Assembly: GCF_002138415.1 (NCBI RefSeq)
Contig: NZ_CP015612.1
Span: forward strand, 276,001 to 340,000
DNA length: 64,000 nt
From: Stenotrophomonas maltophilia
Lineage (GTDB): Bacteria > Pseudomonadota > Gammaproteobacteria > Xanthomonadales > Xanthomonadaceae
Direction of reading: 5' to 3'
A program made the translations under genes and the position numbers. The notes under the pieces were generated by a model. That model did no database searches. It was not told the origin of the DNA and saw only the letters and a program-made list of their open reading frames with translations. How positions within the stretch are numbered: position 1 is the first letter of the stretch; every line of letters begins with the position of its first letter. Shown here piece by piece: positions 6,980 to 16,653 of the stretch.

Positions 6980-9838
6980 TTAGAAGCGCTGCTGGTACTT
7001 CATGTACATGAAGCGGCCGATGTCGAAGCCACCGTAGTAGGTGAAGCTGCTGTTCGGCTGGCTGTACATGATCGGACCCTGGTGGTTGAACACGTTGTTC
7101 ACGCCCAGCGACACGGTGCCATCCCACGGCAGGCTGTAACGCACCTGCAGGTCGTGGAAGGTGTTGGAACCCACCTTGCGGCTCGGCTGTGCATCGGTAT
7201 ACGGCGAAACGAAGTCGGCCATGTTGCAGTCCGGGCCACCGCCCAGATCATACGAACAGGCTTCCTTCATGCCGGAGTAGTAACGCGCGGTCCAGCCGAT
7301 GCCCAGGTTGCCGTACTGCCAGTCCAGGTTGACGGTCGAGCGCACGCGGAAGTCACCGGCCCAGCCCACGCGCTGCTCCACCGGGGTGGTGGCGGCGCTG
7401 TCGTTGCGCTGTTCCAGGTAGTCGGTGTAGGTGGTGTTCCAGTTGATGGCGAACTTGCCGTATGCGGTTTCCGGCAGGCGGTAGCGCACGCCGATGTCAT
7501 AGCCGGCGGTTTCGCGGTAACCGGCATTGACCAGCGAGCGATCCAGCGCAGTCACCTGGCCACGGGTGGCCGCAGCAGTGGAACGGGTGAAGCGGCCGCA
7601 GGCCGAATCCACACCCTGCACATAGCACTGGTTGAGGATGTCGGTGGCCGACTCGCCGACGATGGCGTTGTCGATGCGGATCTTCCACCAGTCCAGGCTG
7701 ATGTCCAGGCCCTGCACGAAGTCCGGGCTGTAAACCAGGCCCACGGTCCAGGTCTTGGCGGTTTCCGGCTTCAGTTCCGGGTTGGAACCGGAGTTGAAAT
7801 CGGAGGTGGCCTGCTGGCCCGGACGGTTGGCGACATTGCCATCCGAGCCGGTCTGCTGGCGGAAGTTCGCCGGCACGTTCAGCGCCTGGCAGCGAGCTGC
7901 CACGGTGGCGCTGCTGGCGGCGATACCGAACTTGGAATCACACGGGTCGGTGAACGAATCACGGCTGGACACCGCGCCGCCGTAGAGGTCATCCACGGTG
8001 GGAGCACGGAAGCCGGTACCGTAGGTCGCGCGCACCAGCAGGCTGTCGATCGGCTTCCACTTCAGGCCGAACTTGCTGTTGGTGGTCGAACCGAAGGTGT
8101 TGTAGTCGGTGTAGCGACCGGCCAGGTCCAACGACAGTTCGCGTGCGAACGGCATGTCGGCCAGCAGCGGCACCTGCATTTCCAGGTAGACCTCGTTGAG
8201 CGAGTAATCGCCACGGGTCGGCTGGCCGGTGGTGCCGGCGATCTGGCCCTTCTGCACCATCAGGTCCGGGGTGTAGCTGGCTTCCTCGCTGCGGTGCTCG
8301 AAGCCCATCGCACCCATGATGTCACCGGCCGGCAGGGTGAACAGCGAGCCGGAGATGTTGGCGCTGGCCACCTTGGTGGTGCTGCGCATCTTGTCGACGA
8401 AACGGGTGAACAGGTAGTCCTGCACGTCCTGGTTGCTCAGCGAGCCCGGGCCCGTATAGCCCATCGGTGCGGCCGGGTTCCACGGCACGCAGCCGGCAAT
8501 CACTGCACCCGGCGTGCCGCAGCGCGCCACGGTGCCATCCATGAAGGACGGGCCGACGGCCTGATTGACGTGCGGCTGGTACAGGCTGCCGGTGCCAACG
8601 CGCTCGCCTTCATTGCGGTTGTACATGTAGCTGACGTTCCAGTCCCAGTAGCGCGAACCGGTTTCGAAGCTGCCTTCCAGGCCGAGGCTGGCACGCTTGG
8701 TTTCCAGCGTGTTCTCGGTGCCGCGCGGCAGTTCCTCGGTGCGGTGCGAGAACAGCACGTCCTGGCCCCAATTGTTGAAGGTGCTGTCCTTGGACAGGGC
8801 AGCACGGGTGCCATTGCGTGCCTGTGCGGCCGAGACCGAGTACGGGTAGCCTGCCAGGTGCTTGGTCGACTCGCGCTTGCTGTACAGCGCGTCGGCCACG
8901 ATGCGCAGGTTGTCGGTGATCGAGAAACCACCGTTGGCGAACACCGACGTGCGCTCCAGACCGCTCAGCAGGCTCATGTTGGACTTGGCGTTGGCACCAT
9001 CAGCCGGGTTCGGCGTGTGGAAGTTGCCTGCCTTGCCTGGATCACCGCCGGGGCCCACGGTCAGCGGCTTGCCGCCGACGGTGACGGTACCCCACTGGGT
9101 GGTCGGGCTCAGCGCGTCGACGTCATCGGCGTGGCGCGGGCCACCCGGGTAGCGGCTGAACTCGCGGTCCTTGCCGAGAATCTCGTCTTCCTTGGTGCGC
9201 TCGGCGCCAACGCTGAACCAGCCGCGGTCGAAGGTCTTGCCGAAGGTCGCGCTGTAGGAACGCTTCTGGCCGTCGCCTTCACCGTACTGGCCAACGTAGA
9301 CGCTGGCTTCGCCACCATCGAAATTCTTGCGGGTGATGATGTTGACCACGCCGGCGATGGCGTCCGAGCCATACAGCGCGGATGCACCGTCGGTCAGCAC
9401 TTCCACGCGCTCGACGATGGCTGACGGAATCGACGCCAGGTCGGAGTAACCGCCGGCGCTGACGCCCATGCGGCGGCCGTCGATCAGCACCAGGCTGCGT
9501 TCCGGGCCGAGGTTGCGCAGGCTGACGTACATGCCGCCGAAGTCGCGCGAAGAGCTCAGCGACGAGGAGCGGCTCAGGCTCGGTGCGCCGGCTGCGGTGA
9601 CATCCTGCAGGATGTCGGCAACGTTGACGTAGCCCTTCTTCTCGATCTCGGCGCGGCTGAGCGCGACCACCGGTTGTGCGGTTTCGACACTGGCCTGGCG
9701 GATGCGCGAGCCGGTGATTTCGATGCGATCGAGGTTGGTCGGGGTATCGCCGGCGCTCTGTGCGAAGGCGGGGGTGGTGCAGCTGGCAGCCAGCGCGATG
9801 ACGATCGCGTTGCGCAGCGGAGTGGTTTTCAGGGACAT
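6980..9838 (-). CDS. TonB-dependent outer-membrane receptor
   Basis: A 952-residue outer-membrane active transporter powered by TonB-ExbBD. The ATG at 9838 gives a signal peptide ending around AFA. It is followed by the TonB-box-like segment RIEITGSRI (about 37-45), then the plug domain (about 50-170, with LIDGRRMGV and GVVNIITR), then a 22-strand barrel ending in the typical C-terminal aromatic residue. The class with ITGSRI near the N-terminus is abundant in xanthomonads and caryobacteria and takes up peptides, sugars or siderophores; the substrate here is not evident. It is monocistronic, with its own terminator and a 377-base upstream region. Confidence 0.93.
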   Translation of the reverse strand: MSLKTTPLRNAIVIALAASCTTPAFAQSAGDTPTNLDRIEITGSRIRQASVETAQPVVALSRAEIEKKGYVNVADILQDVTAAGAPSLSRSSSLSSSRDFGGMYVSLRNLGPERSLVLIDGRRMGVSAGGYSDLASIPSAIVERVEVLTDGASALYGSDAIAGVVNIITRKNFDGGEASVYVGQYGEGDGQKRSYSATFGKTFDRGWFSVGAERTKEDEILGKDREFSRYPGGPRHADDVDALSPTTQWGTVTVGGKPLTVGPGGDPGKAGNFHTPNPADGANAKSNMSLLSGLERTSVFANGGFSITDNLRIVADALYSKRESTKHLAGYPYSVSAAQARNGTRAALSKDSTFNNWGQDVLFSHRTEELPRGTENTLETKRASLGLEGSFETGSRYWDWNVSYMYNRNEGERVGTGSLYQPHVNQAVGPSFMDGTVARCGTPGAVIAGCVPWNPAAPMGYTGPGSLSNQDVQDYLFTRFVDKMRSTTKVASANISGSLFTLPAGDIMGAMGFEHRSEEASYTPDLMVQKGQIAGTTGQPTRGDYSLNEVYLEMQVPLLADMPFARELSLDLAGRYTDYNTFGSTTNSKFGLKWKPIDSLLVRATYGTGFRAPTVDDLYGGAVSSRDSFTDPCDSKFGIAASSATVAARCQALNVPANFRQQTGSDGNVANRPGQQATSDFNSGSNPELKPETAKTWTVGLVYSPDFVQGLDISLDWWKIRIDNAIVGESATDILNQCYVQGVDSACGRFTRSTAAATRGQVTALDRSLVNAGYRETAGYDIGVRYRLPETAYGKFAINWNTTYTDYLEQRNDSAATTPVEQRVGWAGDFRVRSTVNLDWQYGNLGIGWTARYYSGMKEACSYDLGGGPDCNMADFVSPYTDAQPSRKVGSNTFHDLQVRYSLPWDGTVSLGVNNVFNHQGPIMYSQPNSSFTYYGGFDIGRFMYMKYQQRF

Positions 9839-10104
9839 CCGTGAAATCTCGTGTTTCAGGAAAAACAAGCGCCCGTTCTATGGGCGCGTGGGGTGCTGCA
9901 AACCAACGTGGGGGGCGCGATTCTAGAGTGTTTCCATTCGTAACTGTTTGTCGCTGCGCCGCCGATGGGCGCGAAAATGAATCGCAACCAACAATCCACA
10001 GATGTGATGTGCGCAACGTCACGCGCGCTGCGTTGACGATGGGCAGAGGCATCGATAGCGGCGGATTTACCGCAATCTGTAGAAGCGCATATGCGCAGGC
10101 ATCC

Positions 10105-10127
10105 ATCCACGCATGGCGTGGATCTAC
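10105..10127 (-). repeat. SMAG monomer
   Basis: A hairpin with ATCCAC and GTGGAT arms (10105-10123) followed by CTAC (10124-10127). On the minus strand it reads GTAG plus stem, identical in its stem to the copies at 1168 and 18713. Confidence 0.75.
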
Positions 10128-10157
10128 TGCACCCGGATCGCCCCCCCCAACGAGAAA

Positions 10158-10181
10158 GGGACGGAGCCTTCGCTCCGTCCC
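10158..10181 (-). terminator. Likely terminator of the FtsX-type ABC operon
   Basis: A perfect 10-base-pair stem GGGACGGAGC with a CTTC loop. On the minus strand it is followed by TTTCTCGTT. It lies about 35 bases after the stop of the last permease gene of the minus-strand ABC operon. Confidence 0.65.
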
Positions 10182-10215
10182 CCTGCGTGATGCGCGTTGT
10201 ATCGCTGCGAAATGC

Positions 10216-11538
10216 TCAGGTTTCGCGCAGCGCCGTGGTGATCGGCAAACGTGCCGCGCGCAGCGCCGGGAACAGGCCGCCGACCAGGCCGATGCCCAAT
10301 GCCCATTTCAGTCCGGTCCACAGTAGTTCCGGCGATACGTGGAACTTGAACACCACTGCGCTGAAGTTGCTGCCGATGGTGGACACGCTGTAGCCATTGA
10401 ACAGCAGCCACGCCACTGCGCAACCGAGCAGGCCGCCGAGCAGGGCCAGCAGCATCGTCTCCAGCATCACCGCCGTCACCACCGGCAGGCCGCGGAAGCC
10501 GATCGCACGCATGGTGGCGATCTCGCGGGCGCGCGTGGCCACTGCCGCGTACATGGTGTTGAGCGCGCCGAACACCGCACCCACCGCCATGATCGTGCCG
10601 ATCACCTTGCCCAGGATGTCGATCAGCTTGGTCAGCCCGCCGCCCTGCTTGCTGTAGTAGACGCGGGTGGTTTCCACGTCCAGTTTCAGGCGCGGGTCGG
10701 CGGCGACGGCGGCCTTGAACTGCTCGAAGCCGGCCTTGCCATCGGTGCGCACGCTGATCGACTGCCAGGCACTGCGCTGGTAGGTGGTGGCCAGCGTATC
10801 GGCATCGGTCCACAGTTCCGAATCATGCGCATCGCCGGTGGCAAACACACCCACCACGGTCCAGGTCTGGTTGCCCAGCGTCAGCGTCTTGCCAACGTCC
10901 AGATCGCGGAACTGGCCCTTGGCGCCCTGGCCGACCACGATCTCGCGCAGGCCTGTGGCGAACTTGCGGCCTTCGACGATCTTGACCTTGTCATGCACCG
11001 CCCACGCCTGCGGGCCGACGCCGCGGAACTGCGCGTTGACATCGGTGCCATCGGACTTCGACACCAGGTTGACCACCTGCGACAGCTCCGGTGACAGCAG
11101 CGGCCGGCCTTCGGCATCGCGGCTGATGCCGGGCAGGGTGGACAGCGTCGGCACCTGTTCGCGGGTGATGACCGAGTTGGTTTCGGCCTGCGAGCCGCCG
11201 CGCAGCACGATGGCGGTGGTGTCATCGCCGGTGTTGTTGAGCGTGGCCTGGAAGCCTTCGCCCATCGCCAGCATCGCCACCAGCACGCCGACCACACCGG
11301 CGATGCCGACCACGATCACCGAGGACGCGCCCCAGCGCTGCGGCAGACTGGCCACGCCGATGCGGGTGGCGGCCAGTGCCAGTCGCCCGCCGCGGGTCAG
11401 CAGCAGCCACAGTGCCACCAGCACGGCCACGGCCAGCACGCCGACCCACGGCAGGCTGATCCACAGCACCAGGCCGATCACCAGCAGCAGCACCGTCACG
11501 CCGTTGCCCAGCCACTTCTTGAGTTTGCTCTTGAACAT
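10216..11538 (-). CDS. ABC transporter permease, FtsX/MacB type (second permease)
   Basis: A 440-residue inner-membrane permease. Two closely spaced N-terminal helices (about residues 10-48) precede the usual FtsX-type layout. That layout is a transmembrane helix (VIVVGIAGVVGVLVAMLAMG, about 74-93), a large periplasmic domain (about 95-310), then three C-terminal helices with the family motif AIGFRGLP between them. The extra N-terminal hairpin is not present in the neighbouring permease. It is the last gene of the adaptor-ATPase-permease-permease operon and follows the first permease by 13 bases. It probably forms a heterodimer with it. Confidence 0.88.
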   Translation of the reverse strand: MFKSKLKKWLGNGVTVLLLVIGLVLWISLPWVGVLAVAVLVALWLLLTRGGRLALAATRIGVASLPQRWGASSVIVVGIAGVVGVLVAMLAMGEGFQATLNNTGDDTTAIVLRGGSQAETNSVITREQVPTLSTLPGISRDAEGRPLLSPELSQVVNLVSKSDGTDVNAQFRGVGPQAWAVHDKVKIVEGRKFATGLREIVVGQGAKGQFRDLDVGKTLTLGNQTWTVVGVFATGDAHDSELWTDADTLATTYQRSAWQSISVRTDGKAGFEQFKAAVAADPRLKLDVETTRVYYSKQGGGLTKLIDILGKVIGTIMAVGAVFGALNTMYAAVATRAREIATMRAIGFRGLPVVTAVMLETMLLALLGGLLGCAVAWLLFNGYSVSTIGSNFSAVVFKFHVSPELLWTGLKWALGIGLVGGLFPALRAARLPITTALRET

Positions 11539-11551
11539 GTCGGTGTCCTCC

Positions 11552-12709
11552 TCAGCGGCCGGCCAGTGCGTCGACGATCTTCAGGCGCTTGGCACGCAGC
11601 GCGGGCAGCAACCCGACGATGATGCCGATCACCACGATCAGGCCCAGCCCCATCAGCCAGGTCGGCGTCGGTACGTGTGGCGGCAGCATGCCCATGCTCT
11701 TCGGGCCGATCGCCGGCAGGATCAGCGCGGCCAGGCCCATGCCGATCAGGCCGCCGAGGCCGATCAGCAGCACCGACTCCACCATCACCAGGGTCAGCAC
11801 GGTGCTGTCCTTGAAGCCCAGCGTCTTCAGCGTGGCCAGTTCGGGCACGCGCTCGCGCACCGCCTGTGCCATGGTGTTGCCGGTCAGCAGCAGCAGGGTG
11901 AAGAACACCGCGCCCATGATCGAAGTGACGATCATGCCGATGTCTGCGAACTGCTTGACGAAGGCCTGCTGGAACGCCGATTCGGTCTGGGTCTTGGTCT
12001 CGTGGTCGGAGTTGGCCGAGATCGCATCGATGGCCTGCGCCACCCGCGAGGACTGGTCAGGGTTGTCCAGCGTCACCGTGTACCAGCTCACCTGGTTCTT
12101 GATGTAGTCGTTGGATTCATCGAAGTACTTCCAGTTCATCATCAACTGGCGTTCTTCGTTGGCCGCCAGGGCACGGTCCTTGGAACGGTAGATGCCCTTC
12201 AGTTCCAGTGGCCAGTCGTTGCTGCCGCCCCGCGGGAAGATGGTGGCCTGCAGCGGGATGGTGTCGCCGATCTTCCAGCCGAACTGCTTGGCCAGGGTTT
12301 CGCCGACGATGGCACCGGTGCGGGTCTGCTTCCAGTCCTCCAGCTGTGCCGGATCGATCTGCAGCTCGCGGTAGACATCGAAGTAGTTGGGTGACACCGA
12401 GAAGTTCGGGAAGAAGTTCTTCGGGTCCTGGTAGATGCCGCCGAACCACATGCCATAGGCCACGTCGCGCACGCCCGCCACCTGCCGCACCTGCGCTTCA
12501 AGGCGGATCGGCAGCGACTGGGTGATCGACAGCCGCGAAGCGACCACCAGCCGGTTGGCGCCTTCCACGCTGCCGCCGGAGGTGAATGCCACACGCACCG
12601 AATCGAGCATGCCGAACAGCAGGAATGCGGCCACCACCGAAAGCAGGGTCAGCAATGTACGGGTGCGGCTGCGGAACAGCTGCGCCCACACCAACGAGAA
12701 GTATTTCAT
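11552..12709 (-). CDS. ABC transporter permease, FtsX/MacB type (first permease)
   Basis: A 385-residue permease with the standard four-helix FtsX arrangement: an N-terminal helix (about residues 15-38), a periplasmic core domain (about 40-260) and three C-terminal helices. The cytoplasmic loop carries ATLKTLGFKDSTV (about 292-304), the segment that contacts the ATPase in this family. It lies 14 bases after the ATPase gene. With the second permease, ATPase and adaptor it should form a mechanotransmission-type exporter that moves a periplasmic substrate out through an outer-membrane channel encoded elsewhere. Confidence 0.88.
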   Translation of the reverse strand: MKYFSLVWAQLFRSRTRTLLTLLSVVAAFLLFGMLDSVRVAFTSGGSVEGANRLVVASRLSITQSLPIRLEAQVRQVAGVRDVAYGMWFGGIYQDPKNFFPNFSVSPNYFDVYRELQIDPAQLEDWKQTRTGAIVGETLAKQFGWKIGDTIPLQATIFPRGGSNDWPLELKGIYRSKDRALAANEERQLMMNWKYFDESNDYIKNQVSWYTVTLDNPDQSSRVAQAIDAISANSDHETKTQTESAFQQAFVKQFADIGMIVTSIMGAVFFTLLLLTGNTMAQAVRERVPELATLKTLGFKDSTVLTLVMVESVLLIGLGGLIGMGLAALILPAIGPKSMGMLPPHVPTPTWLMGLGLIVVIGIIVGLLPALRAKRLKIVDALAGR

Positions 12710-12723
12710 CGCCGTGGCCTCCG

Positions 12724-13413
<690 letters not shown>

Positions 13414-13515
13414 GGGTGGTTCTCCACGGAAGGCGGGAAACGGGGAAGCGCCACGGCGGCGGGCGCAGGCGTGCGTCGAGCGGTGCTGCCGGCGGCGCCC
13501 GTGGGCGCCAGGCCG

Positions 13516-14778
13516 TTACTGCGCTTGTTTCTGTTGCACCTTGGCGCCATCGCGCAGCGTGTCCGGCGGGTTCACCACCACCGATTCACCCGCGCTCACG
13601 CCCTTGAGGATCTGGCGGTCCTTGCCCATCGCCTGGCCGGCCTCGACCGAGCGCTGCTGCACGCGGCTCTCGTCACCCAGCACGAAGGCCACCGAGGCAC
13701 CCTCGCGCTGGACCACGGCGCCACCCGGCACGCGCACGCCCTGCGGCTTGGTGGCCGCCTGCGGCTGTGCCTGTTCCAGGAAGCTGACCCGCACGCCCAT
13801 CTCCGGCACGATGCGCGGGTCCTTCACCTTCAGCGCCACGCGTACCTTCACCGTGGCCTTGCCGCGGTCGGCGGTGGGGATGATGGCGATCACCTCCCCC
13901 GGAATCTTCCACTCCGGATAGGCGTTGAGCGTGGCTTCCACCGGCATCTTCGGCTGCACGCGGCCGATGAAGGCCTCGCCGACCTCGACTTCGATCTCCA
14001 GCGAGTCCATGTCGACGATGGTGCCAATGCCGGTACGGGTGAAGCCGCCGCCCGCCGACAGCGGCGAGACGATCTCACCCGGTTGCGCGGCCTTGGCGGT
14101 GACCACGCCGGAGAACGGCGCGCGCACGATGTTGTTGTCCACGCCGAGGTCGGCGATCGCCAGCTGGTCGTGGGCAACCTTGACGTTGCGCTGCGCGGTG
14201 TCCAGCTGGGCACGCAGGCTGTCGCGCTGGGCCACGGCCTGGTCGTACTGCGAGCGCGACACCAACTGTTGGCCGACCAGTGCCTGCAGGCGGCTGGCTT
14301 CGGCGGTGGCCTGCTTCTGCTGTGCCTCCAGCCCGGCCACCTGGCTGCGTGCGGCCTGCAGCTGCGAGGCATACAGGCTGCGCTGCGCGTCGGCATCGAT
14401 CGGGTCCAGCGTGGCCATGATCTGGCCCTGCTCCACGCGCATGCCTTCCTCGATCATCACCTCGCGCACCTTGCCGGTGATCTTGGCCGAGACCGTGGCC
14501 ATGCGTCGCGCGACTACATAGCCGCTGGCGTCGAGCACCGAACTGCTGGCGCTGCCCTGCTGGATGGCCACCGCGGGCGCGGTTTCCACCTCTATAGCCG
14601 GTGCGCGGCCGAACAGGAAGGCGACGGCGGCGGCGATCAGCAGCACGACCACGATGATCGCGATCCACAACCAACGGCGGCCACCGCCATTGCTGCCACC
14701 ACCGGAGGCGGGCGGCGGCGATTTGCGGTCGATACGGAGTTCCTTCAACAGCTCGGCAGAAGCGTTCATTCGTTCCAT
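13516..14778 (-). CDS. Periplasmic adaptor subunit (MacA/HlyD-like) of an ABC exporter
   Basis: A 420-residue membrane-fusion protein. A single N-terminal anchor (about residues 30-52) is followed by the barrel-sandwich lipoyl half-motifs (EGMRVEQGQIMATLDP, about 110-125), a long coiled-coil hairpin of about 100 residues, the second lipoyl half (APFSGVVTAKAAQPGEIV) and beta-barrel domains. It would link the permeases to an outer-membrane channel. Start at 14778 (MERMNAS) or 14769: the GGAACGA just before 14769 could serve as its ribosome site. It is the first gene of the operon, divergent from the second ABC locus. Confidence 0.88.
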   Translation of the reverse strand: MERMNASAELLKELRIDRKSPPPASGGGSNGGGRRWLWIAIIVVVLLIAAAVAFLFGRAPAIEVETAPAVAIQQGSASSSVLDASGYVVARRMATVSAKITGKVREVMIEEGMRVEQGQIMATLDPIDADAQRSLYASQLQAARSQVAGLEAQQKQATAEASRLQALVGQQLVSRSQYDQAVAQRDSLRAQLDTAQRNVKVAHDQLAIADLGVDNNIVRAPFSGVVTAKAAQPGEIVSPLSAGGGFTRTGIGTIVDMDSLEIEVEVGEAFIGRVQPKMPVEATLNAYPEWKIPGEVIAIIPTADRGKATVKVRVALKVKDPRIVPEMGVRVSFLEQAQPQAATKPQGVRVPGGAVVQREGASVAFVLGDESRVQQRSVEAGQAMGKDRQILKGVSAGESVVVNPPDTLRDGAKVQQKQAQ

Positions 14779-14877
14779 CACAGGCGTTCGGGCGGGTGTG
14801 GCCGGAAGGGCAGACGACGGCGGTTCCGGCGGTGGAGCGTGCGGCACAGCATGAGGGCAGGTACGGCGATGACGGCA

Positions 14878-14891
14878 GTGACAGCTGTCAC
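14878..14891. promoter_or_regulatory. Perfect 14 bp palindrome in the divergent ABC promoter region
   Basis: GTGACAGCTGTCAC is a perfect palindrome in the 163-base region between the divergent adaptor and ABC ATPase genes. It is flanked by GATGAC-type half sites on both sides. Its position suggests an operator for a dimeric regulator, possibly the response regulator encoded in the plus-strand operon. The assignment is inference. Confidence 0.45.
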
Positions 14892-14941
14892 CCGATGACA
14901 CTGACGGCGGCAACTGCGAAATGTGACCACGGCGGCACAGG

Positions 14942-15868
14942 ATGGCAACGTCCCCGCTACCGGTACCGCCCATGGATCCGATCGCCCCGTCGCTGGCCCG
15001 CCTGCAGCAGGTGCAGGTGCGCTATAGCGACCATACCGCCCTGCATGGCATCGACCTGCAGGTCCGCGCTGGCCAGGTGCTGGCGCTGCTGGGCCGCAAC
15101 GGTGCCGGCAAGAGTACCGCGATCAGCGTGCTGTTGGGTCTGCGCCGCGCCGATGCCGGACAGGTCGAGCTGCTCGGCGGTGACCCGCAGCAGCGCAGCA
15201 GCCGCCTCGGCCTGGGCGTGATGCTGCAGAGCACCAGCCTGCCGCCGATGCTGCAGGTGGACGAACTGGTGGCGCAGGCCAGCGCCTGCTATCCCGACCC
15301 GGTGCCGTTGCAGGAGGTGCTGCAGCGCGCTGGCCTGCAGGCGCTGGCGCGCCGTCGCTATGGCCAGCTGTCCGGCGGCCAGCAGCGTGCCGTGCAGTTC
15401 GCCATCGCCCTGTGTGGCCGCCCACGCGTGCTGTTCCTGGATGAGCCCACCACCGGCCTGGACATCCAGGCGCGGCAGGCGATGTGGCAGGCGATCCGGC
15501 AGCTGGTGGCCGAAGGCTGCGGTGTGCTGCTGACTACCCACTACCTGGAGGAGGCCGAGGCACTGGCGCAGCAGGTGGTGGTGCTGGAGCAGGGCCGGGT
15601 ATTGGCCGATGCCCCGCTGAGCGAGCTGCGCCTGGCCGACCGGCCGCGCCGGATTCGTTGCCGCAGCAGGTTGCCCATTGAGGACGTACAGCAGTGGCCG
15701 GGCGTGCAGGAGGTACAGCGTGACGGTGAACACCTGCAGTTGCTGGCAAGCCCGGCCGAGCCGGTGGTGGCCCGCCTGCTGGCCGCCGATGCGCAGCTGC
15801 GCGAACTGGAAGTACAGGGCGCGGCGCTGGCCGACGCCTTCCTCGACATGACCCGGGAGGCCGCATGA
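14942..15868 (+). CDS. ABC transporter ATP-binding protein (ABC-2 type exporter)
   Basis: A 308-residue ATPase of the DrrA/CcmA-like class. Walker A is GRNGAGKST (about residues 51-59), the signature LSGGQQR (about 143-149) and Walker B VLFLDEPTTGLD (about 162-173). The C-terminal ~90 residues form the extra domain common in this class. Starts at 14942 (MATSP) or 14972 (MDPIA) are both possible. It overlaps the next permease gene by four bases. Family members of this ATPase-permease-kinase-regulator layout often export antibiotics, lipids or peptides and respond to membrane stress. Confidence 0.9.
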   Translation: MATSPLPVPPMDPIAPSLARLQQVQVRYSDHTALHGIDLQVRAGQVLALLGRNGAGKSTAISVLLGLRRADAGQVELLGGDPQQRSSRLGLGVMLQSTSLPPMLQVDELVAQASACYPDPVPLQEVLQRAGLQALARRRYGQLSGGQQRAVQFAIALCGRPRVLFLDEPTTGLDIQARQAMWQAIRQLVAEGCGVLLTTHYLEEAEALAQQVVVLEQGRVLADAPLSELRLADRPRRIRCRSRLPIEDVQQWPGVQEVQRDGEHLQLLASPAEPVVARLLAADAQLRELEVQGAALADAFLDMTREAA

Positions 15869-16647
15869 ACACGATGACCCGTACCGGCACCACGCCCGCG
15901 CCGGCATCTGCCTGGCGACAGGTACTGCGCCCGTACCGCGCCGAGCTGGTGGCCGAACTGCGCCGTGCCTGGCGCACGCCGGCGTTCGCGGTGCCCTCGC
16001 TGCTGTTCCCGGTGCTGTTCTATCTGCTGTTCGGCGTGCTGCTGGGGCGTGGTCATGCGCCGCTGTACCTGCTGGCCACCTACTGCGTGTTCGGTGCGAT
16101 GGCCCCGGCCCTGTTCGGCTTCGGCGTGCAGCTGGCGCTGGACCGCGAAGGCGGCCTGCTGACCCTCAAGCGCGCACTGCCGATGCCTGCTGCGGCGCCG
16201 CTGCTAGCGCGGCTGGCGATGGCCGTGATGTTCGCGCTGCTGGTAGCTTCGCTGTTGATCGGTGTGGCACACGTGTTCGGTGGCGTACAGCTGCATGCGC
16301 TGCAGGTGCTGCAGCTGATGGCGGTGGCGGGACTGGCCGCACTGCCGCTGGGGGCGATCGGCCTGCTGATCGGCAGCCATGTCAGTGCCAGCGCGGCACC
16401 GGCGATGGTCAACCTGGTCTACCTGCCGTTGGCCCTGCTGTCCGGCCTGTGGTTGCCGCTGTCGGCGCTGCCTGCGCTGTTCTCGACGATGGCACCGCTG
16501 TGGCCGACCTGGCACCTGGCGCAGCTGGCGCTGCCGGTGGTCGGGCTGCCGTCGGCGGGCAACATCGGGGGTCATCTGCTGGTGCTGCTGGCGGTCACGG
16601 TGGTGGCGCTGCTGCTGGCGCGCCGCCGCCTGCGCCGGATCGGCTGA
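15865..16647 (+). CDS. ABC-2 type permease
   Basis: A 260-residue inner-membrane permease with six hydrophobic helices. It has the ABC-2 signature region near NLVYLPLALLSGLWLPLSALP (only partly conserved), with a re-entrant segment after helix four. It is translationally coupled to the ATPase gene (ATGA overlap) and lies six bases before the kinase gene. The two proteins should form a homodimeric permease with two ATPases. Confidence 0.88.
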   Translation: MNTMTRTGTTPAPASAWRQVLRPYRAELVAELRRAWRTPAFAVPSLLFPVLFYLLFGVLLGRGHAPLYLLATYCVFGAMAPALFGFGVQLALDREGGLLTLKRALPMPAAAPLLARLAMAVMFALLVASLLIGVAHVFGGVQLHALQVLQLMAVAGLAALPLGAIGLLIGSHVSASAAPAMVNLVYLPLALLSGLWLPLSALPALFSTMAPLWPTWHLAQLALPVVGLPSAGNIGGHLLVLLAVTVVALLLARRRLRRIG

Positions 16648-16653
16648 ACTGGC

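Larger units (their letters stand above)
9839..10215. other. Intergenic region upstream of the receptor gene
   Basis: This stretch lies between the start of the receptor gene and the end of the ABC permease gene, both on the minus strand. It holds the receptor promoter (not resolved), a SMAG unit at 10105-10127 and a hairpin at 10158-10181. The open frame across it on the plus strand is not credible as a gene. Confidence 0.6.

Noticed and set aside
6698..9424. A 908-codon plus-strand frame opposite the TonB receptor
   Set aside because: The minus-strand receptor has a signal peptide, plug and barrel motifs; the plus frame is low-complexity and antisense.
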